A DNA stretch of 64,000 bases from Crocodylus rhombifer (GCA_038503035.1 JAVSML010025175.1:502518-566517); one strand, 5' to 3'. Counted from the stretch's first letter, positions 23,321 to 35,015 are shown. Numbers and translations: made by a program. The notes: a model not told the origin generated them from the sequence alone.

Positions 23321-24306
23321 CTCTAAGCCATATGGTTGAGAGCTAACATGTACTTCAACTTAAACTACCTGCTCTTTTCAAACAACTGTCTTGGATTTGA
23401 AAATAAATCATTTCAGCTTTATCTTAACTCCATAAATTACTATCCAAAAATCACTGAGCTCTTTAACATCATCAGTGATTGCCTGCAACTGATCCTAACC
23501 AGAAACATCCACAACTCAAATTCAAGGCTTCTCAACACCCAAAATAAACAAAATCATCCTATCCCAGGAAGCTTTACTACAGTTGACATTATAGGGATCA
23601 GACTGTGGAGGACACCTGTCACTGCTGCTGATTTTGGCTGTTTCTTCCTATATGGCAAAGAAGATTTGATCTTCTCTAAAAACTGATGCAGTCATTAAAT
23701 GAGTCGATAAAATATTAGATAAAAGTATAACCAAATTGTATAAGTCATTCAGATGGTTCAAAAGTCCTTTGACGAAGGTCTGCAAAGACTGATAATATAA
23801 GCTTGGATCAGAAGCTAGCTAAGAAACAGAAAGCTAAGTAGAAATAAATGGTTGGTTTCTAAAGGAATGCCAAGAGCTTTTATACTAGGATTTATGGTCT
23901 TAAATATACTTTGGAATGAACTGTAACAAAGGGAGAAGAGAGGAAAAGGAAGAAGAAAATAAGCCAGAAAAATGGCCAAGAACACACAATTACTGCTTGG
24001 AGTATAGGTCAACCCAAAGGGGGCGGAGGAGGAGGGAGAAGGTATGATACAATTAGTTTGGGTTGAGAGAATGAGGAGCCTTAGACAAGTAGAGATGGAA
24101 AAGATTGGGTCCATTTACATCAGAGAGGGGACAAGATAAAGGTATGCTAAATAGCAAAAAAAGTATACAGAAAGCAGATGAGTGGTGTCTTTTAGCCCTG
24201 TCTTCGAACCTAAAATTAAAAAAAAAGGGGGGTGGGGATTGCAACAAAACTCAAAAAGTAGCAAGCAGTAAAAGGAAACACTTTTTCCCTCGCTACTACA
24301 CCATCA
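23321..24306. other. Intronic sequence, nothing identified
   Basis: AT-rich, with purine-rich stretches at 23920-24050. No exon or TE was recognised. Confidence 0.5.
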
Positions 24307-24314
24307 GTCTATGG

Positions 24315-24637
24315 CAGTGCTTCTCAAAGTGGTGGTCCGCGGCCAGCTGCCGGTCCGCGAGCCACTGGTCACCGGTCCACAGCGAGTTGCCAGAAAAGAA
24401 AGAAATATCAATGTTATGCTTCTGAAAATATATGTCATAGCGTCACAGTTCATATGTTCCAACACTCCAGGTGACGTCATGTCGTGCGAGGTGAGGAAAG
24501 AGAAAGAAACAGCCGGTCGCGCATTTGTGTAGCGCTGTTACATGCAGTTGCCGCCAGAAGCTGAACCGGGCACCAGTCCCTGGCCCACTGGAAAAAAAAT
24601 TGCTGGTCCGCCACATCAGATAGTCTGAGAAGCACTG
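24315..24637. mobile_element. hAT MITE with perfect TIR and TSD
   Basis: 323 bp with perfect 12-bp terminal inverted repeats (CAGTGCTTCTCA) and a perfect 8-bp duplication GTCTATGG (24307-24314 and 24638-24645). The interior is CpG-rich (GGTCCGCGGCC, GCCGGTCGCGCATTTG), unusual against the AT-rich intron. Non-coding. Well preserved compared with other hAT copies here, so among the younger insertions. Confidence 0.93.
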
Positions 24638-24645
24638 GTCTATGG

Positions 24646-25104
24646 AACATACTGCCATAATATATCAATGAGGCCAAGAGCTCAGCAGAATTCAGAAGAA
24701 TAAATATTAAAAGAACAAAGGGGCTCTGCTACCATGTGCTCTAGTGTTTGGAGGTGTATAAACCTTCCTGTGTAAATACATAAAGCAACCCCTAACTATT
24801 AGTAGTTAGTGAGAAAGCTTCCCAGGGGAAAGTTATCCCATAATGGCTTACTACAAAGTCAATTTAGGGTTTGGCTTTCTTTTCATTTTCCTCTGAATCA
24901 TCTGCACTAGCCTCAGTCAATGACAGAGACCATCAGTATTATCCAGTCTTCTAACTCCTATCGCTAAATAAGCAAAAAGACCTCCAGAATGGAAAACTCC
25001 ACAGTGCTGATTTGACCAGCCAAGCAGGTTATGTCACTCCTGTCATTCTCCTTTTCCAGTGCAAGAGGCATGTTCTCATTCACCATATTTACTCAAATAT
25101 AAGA
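24646..25104. other. Intronic sequence, ends in a repeat used as insertion target
   Basis: Near 25085-25103 the text TTTACTCAAATATAAGAT appears and continues after the CR1 insertion as CTGATTATAAGACAAC (from about 25516). The CR1 at 25105-25485 therefore seems to have landed inside an older repeat. Confidence 0.45.
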
Positions 25105-25190
25105 TTTATAGAAGTTAGGGGCTGGAAGGGACCTCACTAGATCACCAGGTCCAGCCCCCCTGCAGATGGGCAGGAAAGACTGCTGAGGTC
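25105..25190 (-). mobile_element. CR1 3' tail, minus orientation
   Basis: GGGGCTGGAAGGGACCTCAC, then CAGGTCCAGCCCCCCTGC and GGGCAGGAAAGACTGCTG, is the reversed CR1 3' UTR. It abuts a plus-oriented CR1 RT piece at about 25191. Confidence 0.85.
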
Positions 25191-25485
25191 AAATGATAAC
25201 CAGCACTCGGAGAAAACCGAACTCCTAAACAAATACTTTGCATCGGTATTCCACCAGGCTCAGGGTGTTAGCCTGCTTGACAGGACACAAGATGATCACG
25301 GTAGGGGTGATCACTCTCCCATAGTTGGCAAAGATCTGTTGGGGAACATCTAATGAGGCTGGATGTCTACAAGTCAGCAGGACCGAATGAACTACACCTA
25401 AGAGTGCTGAAAGAATTGGCTGATATCATCTCACAACCTGTGACAAAGCTATTTGAGGACTCGTGGTGCTCAGGACCCTAGTGCC
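25191..25485 (+). mobile_element. CR1 ORF2 fragment, plus orientation (inverted relative to its tail)
   Basis: Translates to the region before the RT core: TELLNKYFASVFHQAQGVS, then the L-D-V-Y-K-S-A-G-P-N-E-L-H-L-R-V-L-K-E-L-A-D segment (25363-25430). Lying head-to-head with the reversed tail at 25105-25190, it looks like one CR1 with a 5' inversion. Confidence 0.82.
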
Positions 25486-25978
25486 ATGAGTCCTCAGTAT
25501 GTCATGACCTCACCCTGATTATAAGACAACACCCCAATAATTAGATTTTATATATGGAATGTATAAATTTGTTATAATTTTCTAGGTATAGAATCTAATT
25601 TTTGGAGATCTGCCTTGAATTTGTCCCTTTCCCACTGCTACAGCAGGGAAAATAAATCTAGGGGGAAAATAAATCATGACATAGGGCACGTGTGTGCAAG
25701 AGACAGGACAAGTGTCAGGCAAAGCAATTCCTTGCATGTGACATCAGCCTGGTTTTGATAAGTTTTACTGATAGAGAACAACAGTAATTCAGGAGCTCCA
25801 CCTGAGGAATGAAATGTTTGCACTGGGAAGGCATCCATTTCAAACAAGATGTTTAAACAACAAACACTCCCTAGCCCCCAGAACATGTTGGTTACACGAT
25901 TTCAACAATTCAGTTTCCTCCTAAACGCTCAGAACAAACCAGCAAGTTTCAAAGAACATCAGGGAGAGCAGGACTCAC

Positions 25979-26158
25979 TGAGTGGTTTAAGGATGCTGCT
26001 GCTCGTCTCATCGGCATTTTCTACATCTGATTTGTCGGAGTAGTTCTCAGAGAATTTCTCTCTCTCTCTCTTCTCCTTGTGCCCAGGTCTTCTTCTATGA
26101 CGTCTCCTCCTCCTATAGCTCTTGGGCACATGGACCCCGATGTAGACAGTGTGATGAC
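25979..26158 (-). CDS. SLC4A4: SLC4A4 second coding exon, NBCe1-B N-terminal domain
   Basis: Continues the NBCe1-B N-terminus (residues 25-84 plus the first base of residue 85). The acceptor AG is at 26160-26159 and the exon opens with GTCATCAC, completing Gly25 across the splice. The donor GTGAGT begins at 25978. The 180-bp exon encodes [14 protein letters not shown], then a basic stretch R40-R44, H45, R46-R48, P49, then GHKEK, then SENYSDKSD and SSSILKPL. The family pattern is kept, including Ser65 in SENYS, reported in mammals as a SPAK target. Differences from remembered human sequence include Thr49 to Pro, Ile60 to Phe, Ile70 to Val and Ser76 to Thr. The outgoing split codon (A|TN) fits the next expected exon (I-S-P-A-A-E). 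That exon is not in this window. Residues upstream of HHT in the same reading frame are intronic. Confidence 0.97.
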
Positions 26159-26352
26159 CTATGGAACATAAGATGTTAAAAGCATTGATTGTGAAGCCAT
26201 GCAATTTACACAAATACCAAGAAGTCCAGTTTCTATCACATTTCAATCCGTTAATAACCTTAAAATGGGGGATAAATGTATTCCTTTGCATGTTATTAAC
26301 TTGTAGATGTGTTACCTAACATTAAATGCTAATTGATAGCTTCTTGCACCAG

Positions 26353-26388
26353 TTTTTGTTTGTTTGTTTGTTTGGGGGGGGGGGGGGG
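26353..26388. repeat. (TTTG)n followed by a G-tract
   Basis: Four to five TTTG units, then about 15 consecutive G (26375-26388 region). It lies ~190 bp upstream (gene sense) of the 26158 acceptor, within the intron. Confidence 0.9.
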
Positions 26389-29305
26389 TATTGGTAACTG
26401 CCCATCCTCTGAAAGAGAGGCAGCTGCTCCTCCAGGGCCCAGGTACTTGCAGGGAGTTCTGGCTTCTGATCTTGCTCACTTTTACATCTATCATGCCCTG
26501 AAATAGGGCTCTCCCACACCAGCTATGGGTTCATCCCTTCCAACCTGGTTCATTTCAGATGGTGTGTGACATCTGGCAGTCTTGCCTTGTTTTCTGACTG
26601 GGATCCCTGTGATAGAACCACTCCATTATACAGTGTACCAGTTCCTGGCTCGTCTTTATGAGGAAAGCACCATTGTTGACCCTGACCTGCTCTTTTTATG
26701 TCTTCTCAACCCTGTTCTGCTTTGATGTGCTCTTGGTCATTGCCCTAATTTCACTTGGGTGACCTATGCCTTAGATTTAGCTGGGGCAGGAACAAGTCAG
26801 GGTGTTAGCCCATCATAAAGACAGGGCAAAGCTATTCCCAGTGAGGGAAGGAGATAGTTCACAATGTACTTTTGATACCAGCCTGTCCAGCTTATGTGGC
26901 CCTTGTTCTCTAGATGCAACCTGGCACAAAGGCCCTTCTTCCATTTGAGATTGCTGACCCAAAGACAATCACTTGTGACACCCACTTACTTTGAGAAATA
27001 ATACATACTGATTATCCTGGTCAGAAACAGGTACTGGACTCAGAGTACTCATGACACTTTTCTCCGGAAGACTGTTTGCTGCTATTTCTTTTATTTTGCT
27101 TATCAGATTTAGATATCTGCAATGGTATATAGACTTTGCATACTATTTCTGGAAATACAAATACTCACTGTTTTTATTTCTCGTACTATATTCATTGCCT
27201 GTAAAGGGCCACAACACACACACTACATTCATTGCCATGTACTATGCATTTCTCATACTTCTTTCCCCTTTCCTTTAAACACAAAGAACCTTGTACACTA
27301 AAATCTTAGGTCTCTAGCAGCAGAGAAGGGGGAAGGAGCTCATAGAGGAAGCTATTTGGAGGTGCCTGACTGCCTGTTCTGCTTCTAGTAGGATTAAGAG
27401 GCTATAGGCACTCATAAATGCTGGTGGGGAGGAGGCCCATTAAACTGAGAGAGAAGCTTGCCTTCTTAAAAGGGATAGAGTGAGGACCCTATGTTATTGT
27501 TGTGTTGTAGCCTAGGTGCTTGTGCTTTCTGTTGTTATTTAAACCGGTGGACTGGACTGAGGCTATTGGGGAGGAGGAGGCCTCATTGGGGCACACTACA
27601 GTGTGGAGACCCCAATGCCAAAAAGGGTACAGCAACAGGGGCTGCAGCGACTCCAGCACAAGAGAGGGTGCAGCAACAGGAGGCCAAACTAGACAAAGGC
27701 TTCATAGAAAAGGACAGTATTTAATTGCCATCTGCGAAGCATGGGGTGTGGTAAAGAATAGGTTTTGGAGCCACACATCTAGCCCATAAGGCCTTGGGTG
27801 TCCCACAAGTCACCAACTTTGAGTGAGATCTGGCAAGGGATCCAAGTTCAGCGGGATCTAGTGGGTTTCAGCCAGACTGTGACCACATAAACTAGTGGGC
27901 AGCCTCCCAACTCATGATTTCAACCAACAAAATGTGGCATGCGAGATTAGAAAGTGCCTGCAGGGCAGAACAGGCACTGTCACAGACTCCTAGGGTCATC
28001 ATGGCCATCCCTGGGGACCCCCTGCCATGACAAGCCCATTCTTTCAGCTTTAAATATAAAAGGTCAGAAAAAAATATCAAAACAGTAATTTTTTTTTCCA
28101 TTGAAATATTTGACAATTTATTTTTCATGAGGTATAGGGAAATTCCCACTTTCTGACCAGGCTAGGTGGATGACTGTGTGCCTGCACCTATACAGAATTA
28201 TTTATGGTATCAGTAGTCACTGCTGCTCTCATCTGTTATCTACAAATGAAGTTGACGGATCTTTAGACTTTTTTTGCTAAGCCTCTTGCATTTAATTTTT
28301 CCCTCAAATCTCAGTTTCTCTCTGAGATGCTTTCAGGTCTGGGGTCCTTCACCCTTTTTTGCAAGAGAAATTTCAGACTGAAAGCATCAGAGGCCTTGAG
28401 AAAAGCTGTTTGAACTGCATAGCCTGTTATGATGCCTTCCTGAAAGTAATTAGTCAAGTACCAAAACATTTTGCCAGAATGGAATAATGGGCCAGGTGTG
28501 ATGACAGGTCCAGAGAAGACTAATCTTGCTAACAAGTGAAAACAGCATACAGCCTTCACACAACATATTGGTATAAATGTAATATGAGCTATTCAGGCAC
28601 TGGCATGCAAATCTTTAGTCTGGCCAGCTCCTTCCAAAATTGGCACTGCTTATTACTCAATTCTACTAATGCACCATATTAGACTGCTTAAATCCGAACT
28701 GGTTTTGAATTACTGGAGTGCAAAAAGGTATCTGAAAAAGCTGCTTAAAGTATGAAAAAAGCCTGTGTTCTCACTTGGGTAACATAAAAAAAATCCCCTT
28801 CAGACTCCACCAGGCATGATACATTTTGGCTCCAAAGTAATTTTGTTGTGGGAAAGTTTTATAATAAGCCACCAAAAATAGGAGCTTATAATCGAACTCC
28901 CTTCTCCAGTAGAACTGTTGTGTTGCTGCTGCAATGCTTTGTAATGACGTTGGAGTTTATCGCAGCATTCTGGCTGACTGTATATTTTAACAAGCTCTAG
29001 TTTTATGTGTTTGAATGGCATTTCAGAGCAAGGAGAGGGGATGAAATTATTTCAAGCCATTATGATTTTGTAAAAGCATTCATAAAAGTCCATCGTGTCA
29101 AAGTGGAAGAGCATCAAGAAAAGTATTGCCAAAGTCAAGCCACCCAGTATGCAATGCTATGAACTTGGATAGTGCTTTCAATAATGATCTATAAATGTAC
29201 TCTTTTTAGGTTCATTGCTTACACTGCAGAAGGACGAAGAGATGTTTTATATGGTAGGAAATAGTAAGTTCTTTGGGAACGGGTCTATCTTATCTATTAG
29301 GTACA
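26389..29305. other. Intronic sequence, possible LTR-like patch at 27330-27880
   Basis: The 27330-27880 block is GC-richer and purine-rich, with an open frame of 89 codons. Its texture recalls LTR relics, but I found no ends. The remainder is AT-rich intron with nothing recognised. Confidence 0.35.
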
Positions 29306-29313
29306 TCTCTGTC

Positions 29314-29938
29314 CAGAAGCGGATTCAGGATTTTACAAATGGCATTGTGGGAGCAACTACCAGCACTACAGGTGTGGCTACACTCTCCGCTCCTAGCCTC
29401 CTCCCCACATCTCCCACTGGGGCAGGCAGATGGACAGCACCATAGAAGTTGCAGTCAGGGACTTTTTAAGCCCCCCAAACTGGTAAGGAATTATCCCACA
29501 CCTTTCCCTGATCATGGACACATCCTCTTCCCTCCCCTACCTCCATCCTCCACCTGGCACTGATACTGTCCCCAGTTTCCTAGGTCTGAGGAACAGGCCT
29601 GCTTTAGTTGGACTGCATGGTTCTTGGGCTCAGCCTACGACATCAGTGGCAGTGGGCAGGCAGGTGACCCCTCCCCACACCTGCTCTCAGGCTGGTGGGG
29701 AATACCCACAGAGACCAGGCAGAGATGGGGAACCTGCCCACCCACCGCTGCCACTGCTCTGAGCTGAGCCCAGCCCCCAGGGACAACAGCGGCATTAGGT
29801 AGGGGAGAGTATCTGCCTCTGAACACAGAGGGGACAGGAGCAAGGGACTTTTTACCTAAGTTCCTGACAGCTCCTCCTACTGTGTAGTCAGAAAGGTTGG
29901 TGTGGCTGCACCACTGGACCCTTCTGGATCTGCCCCTG
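29314..29938. mobile_element. hAT element, non-autonomous, decayed
   Basis: The left end CAGAAGCGGATTCAGGATTT and the reverse complement of the right end CAGGGGCAGATCCAGAAGG are similar. The flanking 8-mers TCTCTGTC (29306-29313) and CCTCTACC (29939-29946) differ only by transitions. Interior GC-rich and non-coding. Confidence 0.75.
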
Positions 29939-29946
29939 CCTCTACC

Positions 29947-30675
29947 CAATCCTGTCTACTGTGACAAAGAACAGCATAGGAAACAGGCACAGAAATAGGA
30001 AGAGACTCATCTGAGGCCACACAGCTGGTTGGTAGCAAAGCACCTGGAATCCAGGTCTCCTGATTGCCAGTCTGTTACCTTACCCCACTACCTCTTGTAT
30101 GCTGGGGCAAGCCACTGCAGGGTGCCACCCTGACAAAAAGTTGAAGATCTGGGCCAAAGCTCTTCTCTTCTACATGAGCACCTGTGTCGCCTGACTTCAT
30201 TAGGGGTTCAATACCAGCACAAACAGCAGGAGCATAATGGGGGCAGCATACATGACAAACTGGACAGTAGTAACCCTTAACCACAGAGCTGTACAACCAA
30301 GATCAGATCCAAAAGATGGCTGCAAGCAACTGAGGTGCTTCCCACAGCTGAGTTAAAGCAACCTCCTTCTTTGAATCCCTTTAATTTTGTGGTCAGCTTG
30401 ATCATAGAAACACATCAGAGTAAGCCTGAAGTCTTAATACTTTAATATGCTGCCAACAAAACTAGACAATCTCATTAATCTTTTGATCACATGTGCACCA
30501 GTCAGATTTTGGTAACATGAAACTAAGTTGTACATATGCAGAAGAACATCTTCATTACTGAGCTGCTGCTTCACATTCCATAAGTGAGGAAAACATTTTA
30601 AAATTGCCTTGGATTTTTTTTCCCCAATATGTAAAGGGAGGTGATGCTGTAGATTTTTCTTTTCAATGTTTCACA
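29947..30675. other. Intronic sequence, nothing identified
   Basis: No exon or repeat was recognised. Confidence 0.5.
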
Positions 30676-32250
30676 GTTGGTAGGGTAGGGTCAGAAGGGA
30701 CCTAAGCAGGTCATCAAGTCCGACCCCCTGCTATGGGCAGGAAAGAATGCTGGGGTCAAACAACCCTCCTTTTGGAGATCCCCGGAGTAGGAGTGAGCAC
30801 CACTTCCCTAGGGAGTTGATTCCAGCTCCTAGCCACCCTGACCATAAAGTAGTGCCTCCTGATGTCTAGCCTGAACCTACTCTCAGTCAGCTTATGGCCA
30901 TTATTACTTGCAACTCCCGGTAGTGCTCAGGGGAACAGGGACTCTCCCATTGCCTTCTGGTCTCCCTTGGCAAGTTTGTAGGTGGCCACCAGATCCCTTC
31001 TCAGCCTTCTCTTGTGGAGGCTGAACAGGTTCAGGTCCCATAGTCTCTCCTCATAGGGCCTGCCCTGCTGCCCCCGATCATGTGAGTGGCCCTCCTCTGG
31101 ACCCTCTCGATGCTGTCCACATCCCTCCTGAAATGCAGCACCCAGAACTGGATGCAGTACTCCAGCTGCAGCCTGACCAGTGCCGCATAGAGGGGGAGGA
31201 TCTCCTCCTTGGACCTGCTCAAGATGCACCTATGGATGCATGACAAGGTACGGTTGGCCTTCCTGACTGCGTCCCCACATTGACGCCCCATGTTCATTTT
31301 GGAATCAATAGCAGCTCCAAGATCCTTTTCTGCCTCTGTGCTGACAAGGGAGCTGCCCAGCCTGTAGGTATGGTGCTGGTTTTTCCTCCCCAGGTACAAT
31401 ACCTTGCACTTGTCTGTATTCTCATCCTCCCACCTCTGTAACCTGTCCTGATCTAGTCTAGCCTGTCCCTCTCTTCTAGCATGCCCACTTACCCCCACAT
31501 CTTAGTGTCATCTGCAAACTTGAACAAGGTGCTTTTCACCCACTCGTCCAAGTCGCCAAATAAGATATTAAGCAGTGGGGGCCCGAGGACCGAGCCCTGG
31601 GGAACCCCACTGCCCACATCTCTCCAGGTCAAAAATAACCCGTCCATCACCACTCACTAGGTGTGGCCCTCCAGCCAATTTGCAACCCATCTGACTGTGT
31701 AGGCGTCAACACCACAGTCACCTCATTTTTTTAATGAGGATGGGGTGAGAGACAGTGTCGAAAGTGTTCCTAAACTCCAGAAAGACTATGTCCATTGTGA
31801 CACTTGTGTCCAGGGCTTTTGTGACCTGGTCATAGAAGGCAACCAGGTTTGTCCAACAGGACCTGCTTCTAATGAACCCTTGCTGATTGCCTCTAAGCGT
31901 AATCTCCCCTGCTGGTCCCTTGCAGATGTGCTCCTGGATAAATTTTCTCAAAGAGCTTCCCCAGGACCAAGGTAACACAAACGGTCCTATAGTTTCCTGG
32001 GTCCTCTTTCCTCTCTTTTTGGAAAATGGGGACCACAATGGCCCTTTTCCTGTCCTCTGGCACCTCGCCAGAGTACCATGAGTGCTTGTAAAACTGTGCC
32101 AAGGGTCTCACAGTGACCTCTGCCAGTTCCCTCAGCACTCTGGTGTGGAGATCGTTGGGACCTGCTGATTTGAACAAGTCTAGATCCTCTAGAAGTTCCC
32201 TGACTAGGTCCTCACTGACCCTGGGCCTGGCTGTGCCTCCCAATGTACTT
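30676..32250 (-). mobile_element. CR1 LINE 3' half, minus strand
   Basis: The 3' end at 30676-30800 carries the reversed CR1 signature (GGGTCAGAAGGGACCTAAGC, then CATCAAGTCCGACCCCCTG). Reverse-strand translation gives ordered RT blocks: DLFKSAGPNDLHTRVLRELA and VRPLAQFYKHSW, then GEVPEDRKRAIVVPIFQK (about 32243-32000); GFIRSRSCWTNLVAFYDQVT and VFLEFRNTFDTVSHPILIKK (about 31890-31720); NTDKCKVLYLGRKNQ (about 31420); and LEYCIQFWVLHFRRDVDSIE with RATHMIGG (about 31160-31080). Frameshifts separate the blocks, but the order is complete, so this is one of the better preserved CR1 copies here. Confidence 0.93.
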
Positions 32251-33071
32251 GAAGGAAGTGCTTAGCAATTGTTCACATTGATGTGAATTTTGAGATAAAC
32301 TTCTAGGCTCTTTTTCCAGAGTGCCTGGCAGGAAACAATTGACACAGTCTCAGTGCCATGTGTTTTCCTGAAACATTTCCTACTGTTGGAATAATACAGC
32401 TTTCCCATAAGAACAATTTACTGTAAATGGTTATGTCTGATACATTCACCATCACGCACACACAGTACACTTTTATCTCTCAACTTTAAGGGAGACAGAA
32501 AGAGCAAAGATTTTTGCCCAAGTTCTCCTGATAGTTTGGAGTAAAATGTTTTCTTGGACACCTGACAACCTACCAAGCAGGTCTTTCTGGAGCAGCCTAC
32601 CTCATTCAAAGCCATGTTTTTCTGGCAAAGATAATATAGTTTTTTTGTCTTCATTTGTCTCTTGTAACCATTCCCCCAGAAAAAACTATCAACAACCCCT
32701 ATAGAGCTTTTTCATTTAATAAATTTGTAATGGAAAAGATTCATCTATTCATGACAACTTAAATATTATAGGCAGGATATAGGCAGCCTGCAGCTGAAGG
32801 TGACTTAGACATGTCTGGTCTAAACAGCCTTTTGTGGTTCCTTGTCACTTTCTCAAAGTTTTCATCAGCATTTCTGCACAAAGGGTCTGTATGTGGTATG
32901 GGGTGAGGGGACAAGGAGAGAGCCAAGTTGGCTCAGCTAATTTTGAGTAAGAAGAGAGTGGAGGGGAAGGTAGTGACAGTGGGAGGGTACAGATATTTTC
33001 TCTGGAAAAATTAGGACCTGTTTTCTTTATTATATTCTTTAATTAATACCTTAGTGACTGAGATAGAAGTT
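32251..33071. other. Intronic sequence, nothing identified
   Basis: AT-rich, no supported feature. Confidence 0.5.
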
Positions 33072-33455
33072 GTGGCCACATACAGACATTAAAAAAACAA
33101 AAAAAACAAAACACCCAAAAACAAAAAAAATTAGTGCTTTACTTTAAACTTGGCACACTCCCATGCTGAGCCCAGTGCACGCCTGGAAGAGGCATCGTGG
33201 TAGTTGGACCCGACTTGCCCAATGTCTGTATAGACTGGGCACTTTAGTGGGGCTTTTTTGGCACTTTCAGCTTTAGATAAAAGTGCCAAAAAAGCCCCAC
33301 TAAAGTACCCAATCTATACACACATTGGGCAAGTCAGGTCCAACTAATGTGCTGCCCCTTCTGGGCATGTGCTGGGGTTGGTGCTGGAGCACACCAAGTT
33401 TAAAATAAAGCGCTATTTTTGCATTTGTTTTTGTTTTTAAATCTGCAAGCAGCCA
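33072..33455. mobile_element. Palindromic MITE forming one long hairpin
   Basis: Near-full-length inverted repeat. The inner arms 33239-33267 and 33280-33308 match at 28 of 29 bases around a 12-nt loop. The outer arms 33203-33238 and 33309-33344 continue the pairing. Beyond these, both sides share CCAAGTTTAAA-type and A-rich blocks out to GGCCACATACAGA on the left and its decayed complement on the right. No coding sequence. TSD not evident. Confidence 0.85.
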
Positions 33456-34950
33456 TTAAGGCTGCAAGATGAATCTCTCAATTTAGTTTGCCAATTAACT
33501 CTTTCTCCTTATCCATCTATGGATTGTAACACATTATTTAAACTAAAATGGGATTGCCTCTTACCTTTCCTTTAGGACCTTCATCTAATTCTGAACCTTA
33601 TCCAAGGTCCACAAAAGAACTTGCACTGATTTCATTAAACACTGGATCAGGCCTGGTCTGTACAGTAAATGACACTGTGTTCATCCGCATCTGTGCCAGT
33701 CAGTACTTTGGCTAGATCTGTTTTGCAGTTATCAAAATATGAGCCTAGAATTAATTCTGAACATAGATTCTGTAACAGAGTAATTTAATATCCTAAATAA
33801 ATGATATGGAGGTTGTAAAATAAATGAGGCAACTGAAAAAGTACTGACCACCCCTCTCTACTCAGCCATAATACTGCATATAATCCAGCCTGTTTATGAA
33901 AGTTAAAATTCTACTCTTTGTATAGAGCCAGCACGAAGCCTAGGGATTCACTCAATGGCTTTAGAAAAATTCTAGTGATGCACATGCCCTGCACTGTCCT
34001 GCTTGGGGTTAATCTTGCAGTAAATGTAGCAAGGATCCCGAGAAGTAATGGTATGTGATAGGCCTTGTAATATCTATGTTCAAGGGGACAGAGCTTGGGT
34101 TATCCATGCTTAGGCATTTGCTTCGGTTTGTGAACAAATTCTGGTATGGTATATTTGGAGACATAAATTGATGCGACATTGACAATAATGCTGCCAATTT
34201 AGATGTGGCAGACTCATAAAACAGTTTTGTGAAATGTGGGAGTTCACAAATTAGAGCTGAGAAAACGACAAATGATTTTTTTCCATATTTGTAGTGTCTA
34301 TGTACTTATGAGTAGAGTTAAGCATAAACTTTTTTGTCATGTAAATACATACAGCAGCTATGAAATGTTTTGCCCAATACTAAAGCCCCTGGCTGGTCAC
34401 AATTCTCCCAAAAACCCATAACCAACAAGCAAAAGCTCCTACTTCTTAAATATGCAGTTTTTACTTTAGCTTCTTTCCCTCCCCTCTGCCTCTATTTTAA
34501 AAATGCTACCATTTTAGTCTTTTAAATTTTAATAGTGAACTGTATTTGTGCTTGGCAAGAGCAAGAGTTTCTGGGTTGGGGAAGGAGCTGAAAGTTAAAG
34601 GATCAAAGGATAAATTCTGCTTGTTGAAAAATATTTTCAAGGTTGAATCTTTTTCGCGTGACCAGCTCTGCTGAGTCTTAAAGCATGAGGAGTTTGCCCA
34701 GGAAAGAAACTTGGGCAGGTATCTTGAATGCAAATTATTAAAACTTTAAACAGTTTTCATAAAGCAGCAAGAATAGGCAAAATATTAACAACTCTCCCTT
34801 GTTTTCTTTCAGTTCCAAAGAACATGGAGCATGTCACAGCTTAACTGATTTCTCTGCTTGATATGGTTACCACTAACGTGTCCACCTGGTGTTTACCTTG
34901 TGACCAAGCTGTTCCAAACTGTTCCCATCTATCATTCTGCACACCACTCT
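33456..34950. other. Intronic sequence, nothing identified
   Basis: AT-rich, with short shadow frames only. Confidence 0.5.
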
Positions 34951-34973
34951 GTGTGTGTGTATGTGTATTGTTG

Positions 34974-35015
<42 letters not shown>

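Larger units (their letters stand above)
1..25978 (-). other. SLC4A4: 5' part of the next SLC4A4 intron (continues off the window)
   Basis: Everything below the donor at 25978 is intron. In mammals the alternative NBCe1-A (kidney) promoter and first exon lie in this intron, and the next shared exon begins with the S-P-A-A-E-R-I-R segment. Scanning the minus strand I found neither, so both should lie at lower coordinates outside the window. The content is TE-rich and non-coding. Confidence 0.85.

Noticed and set aside
26159..26291. 44 extra in-frame codons before HHTVYIG in the second exon
   Set aside because: They lie upstream of the acceptor AG and do not resemble NBCe1; intronic.
31031..32243. 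CR1 reverse-transcriptase frames as possible host genes
   Set aside because: They are ordered fragments of one decayed CR1 with frameshifts; annotated as a mobile element.
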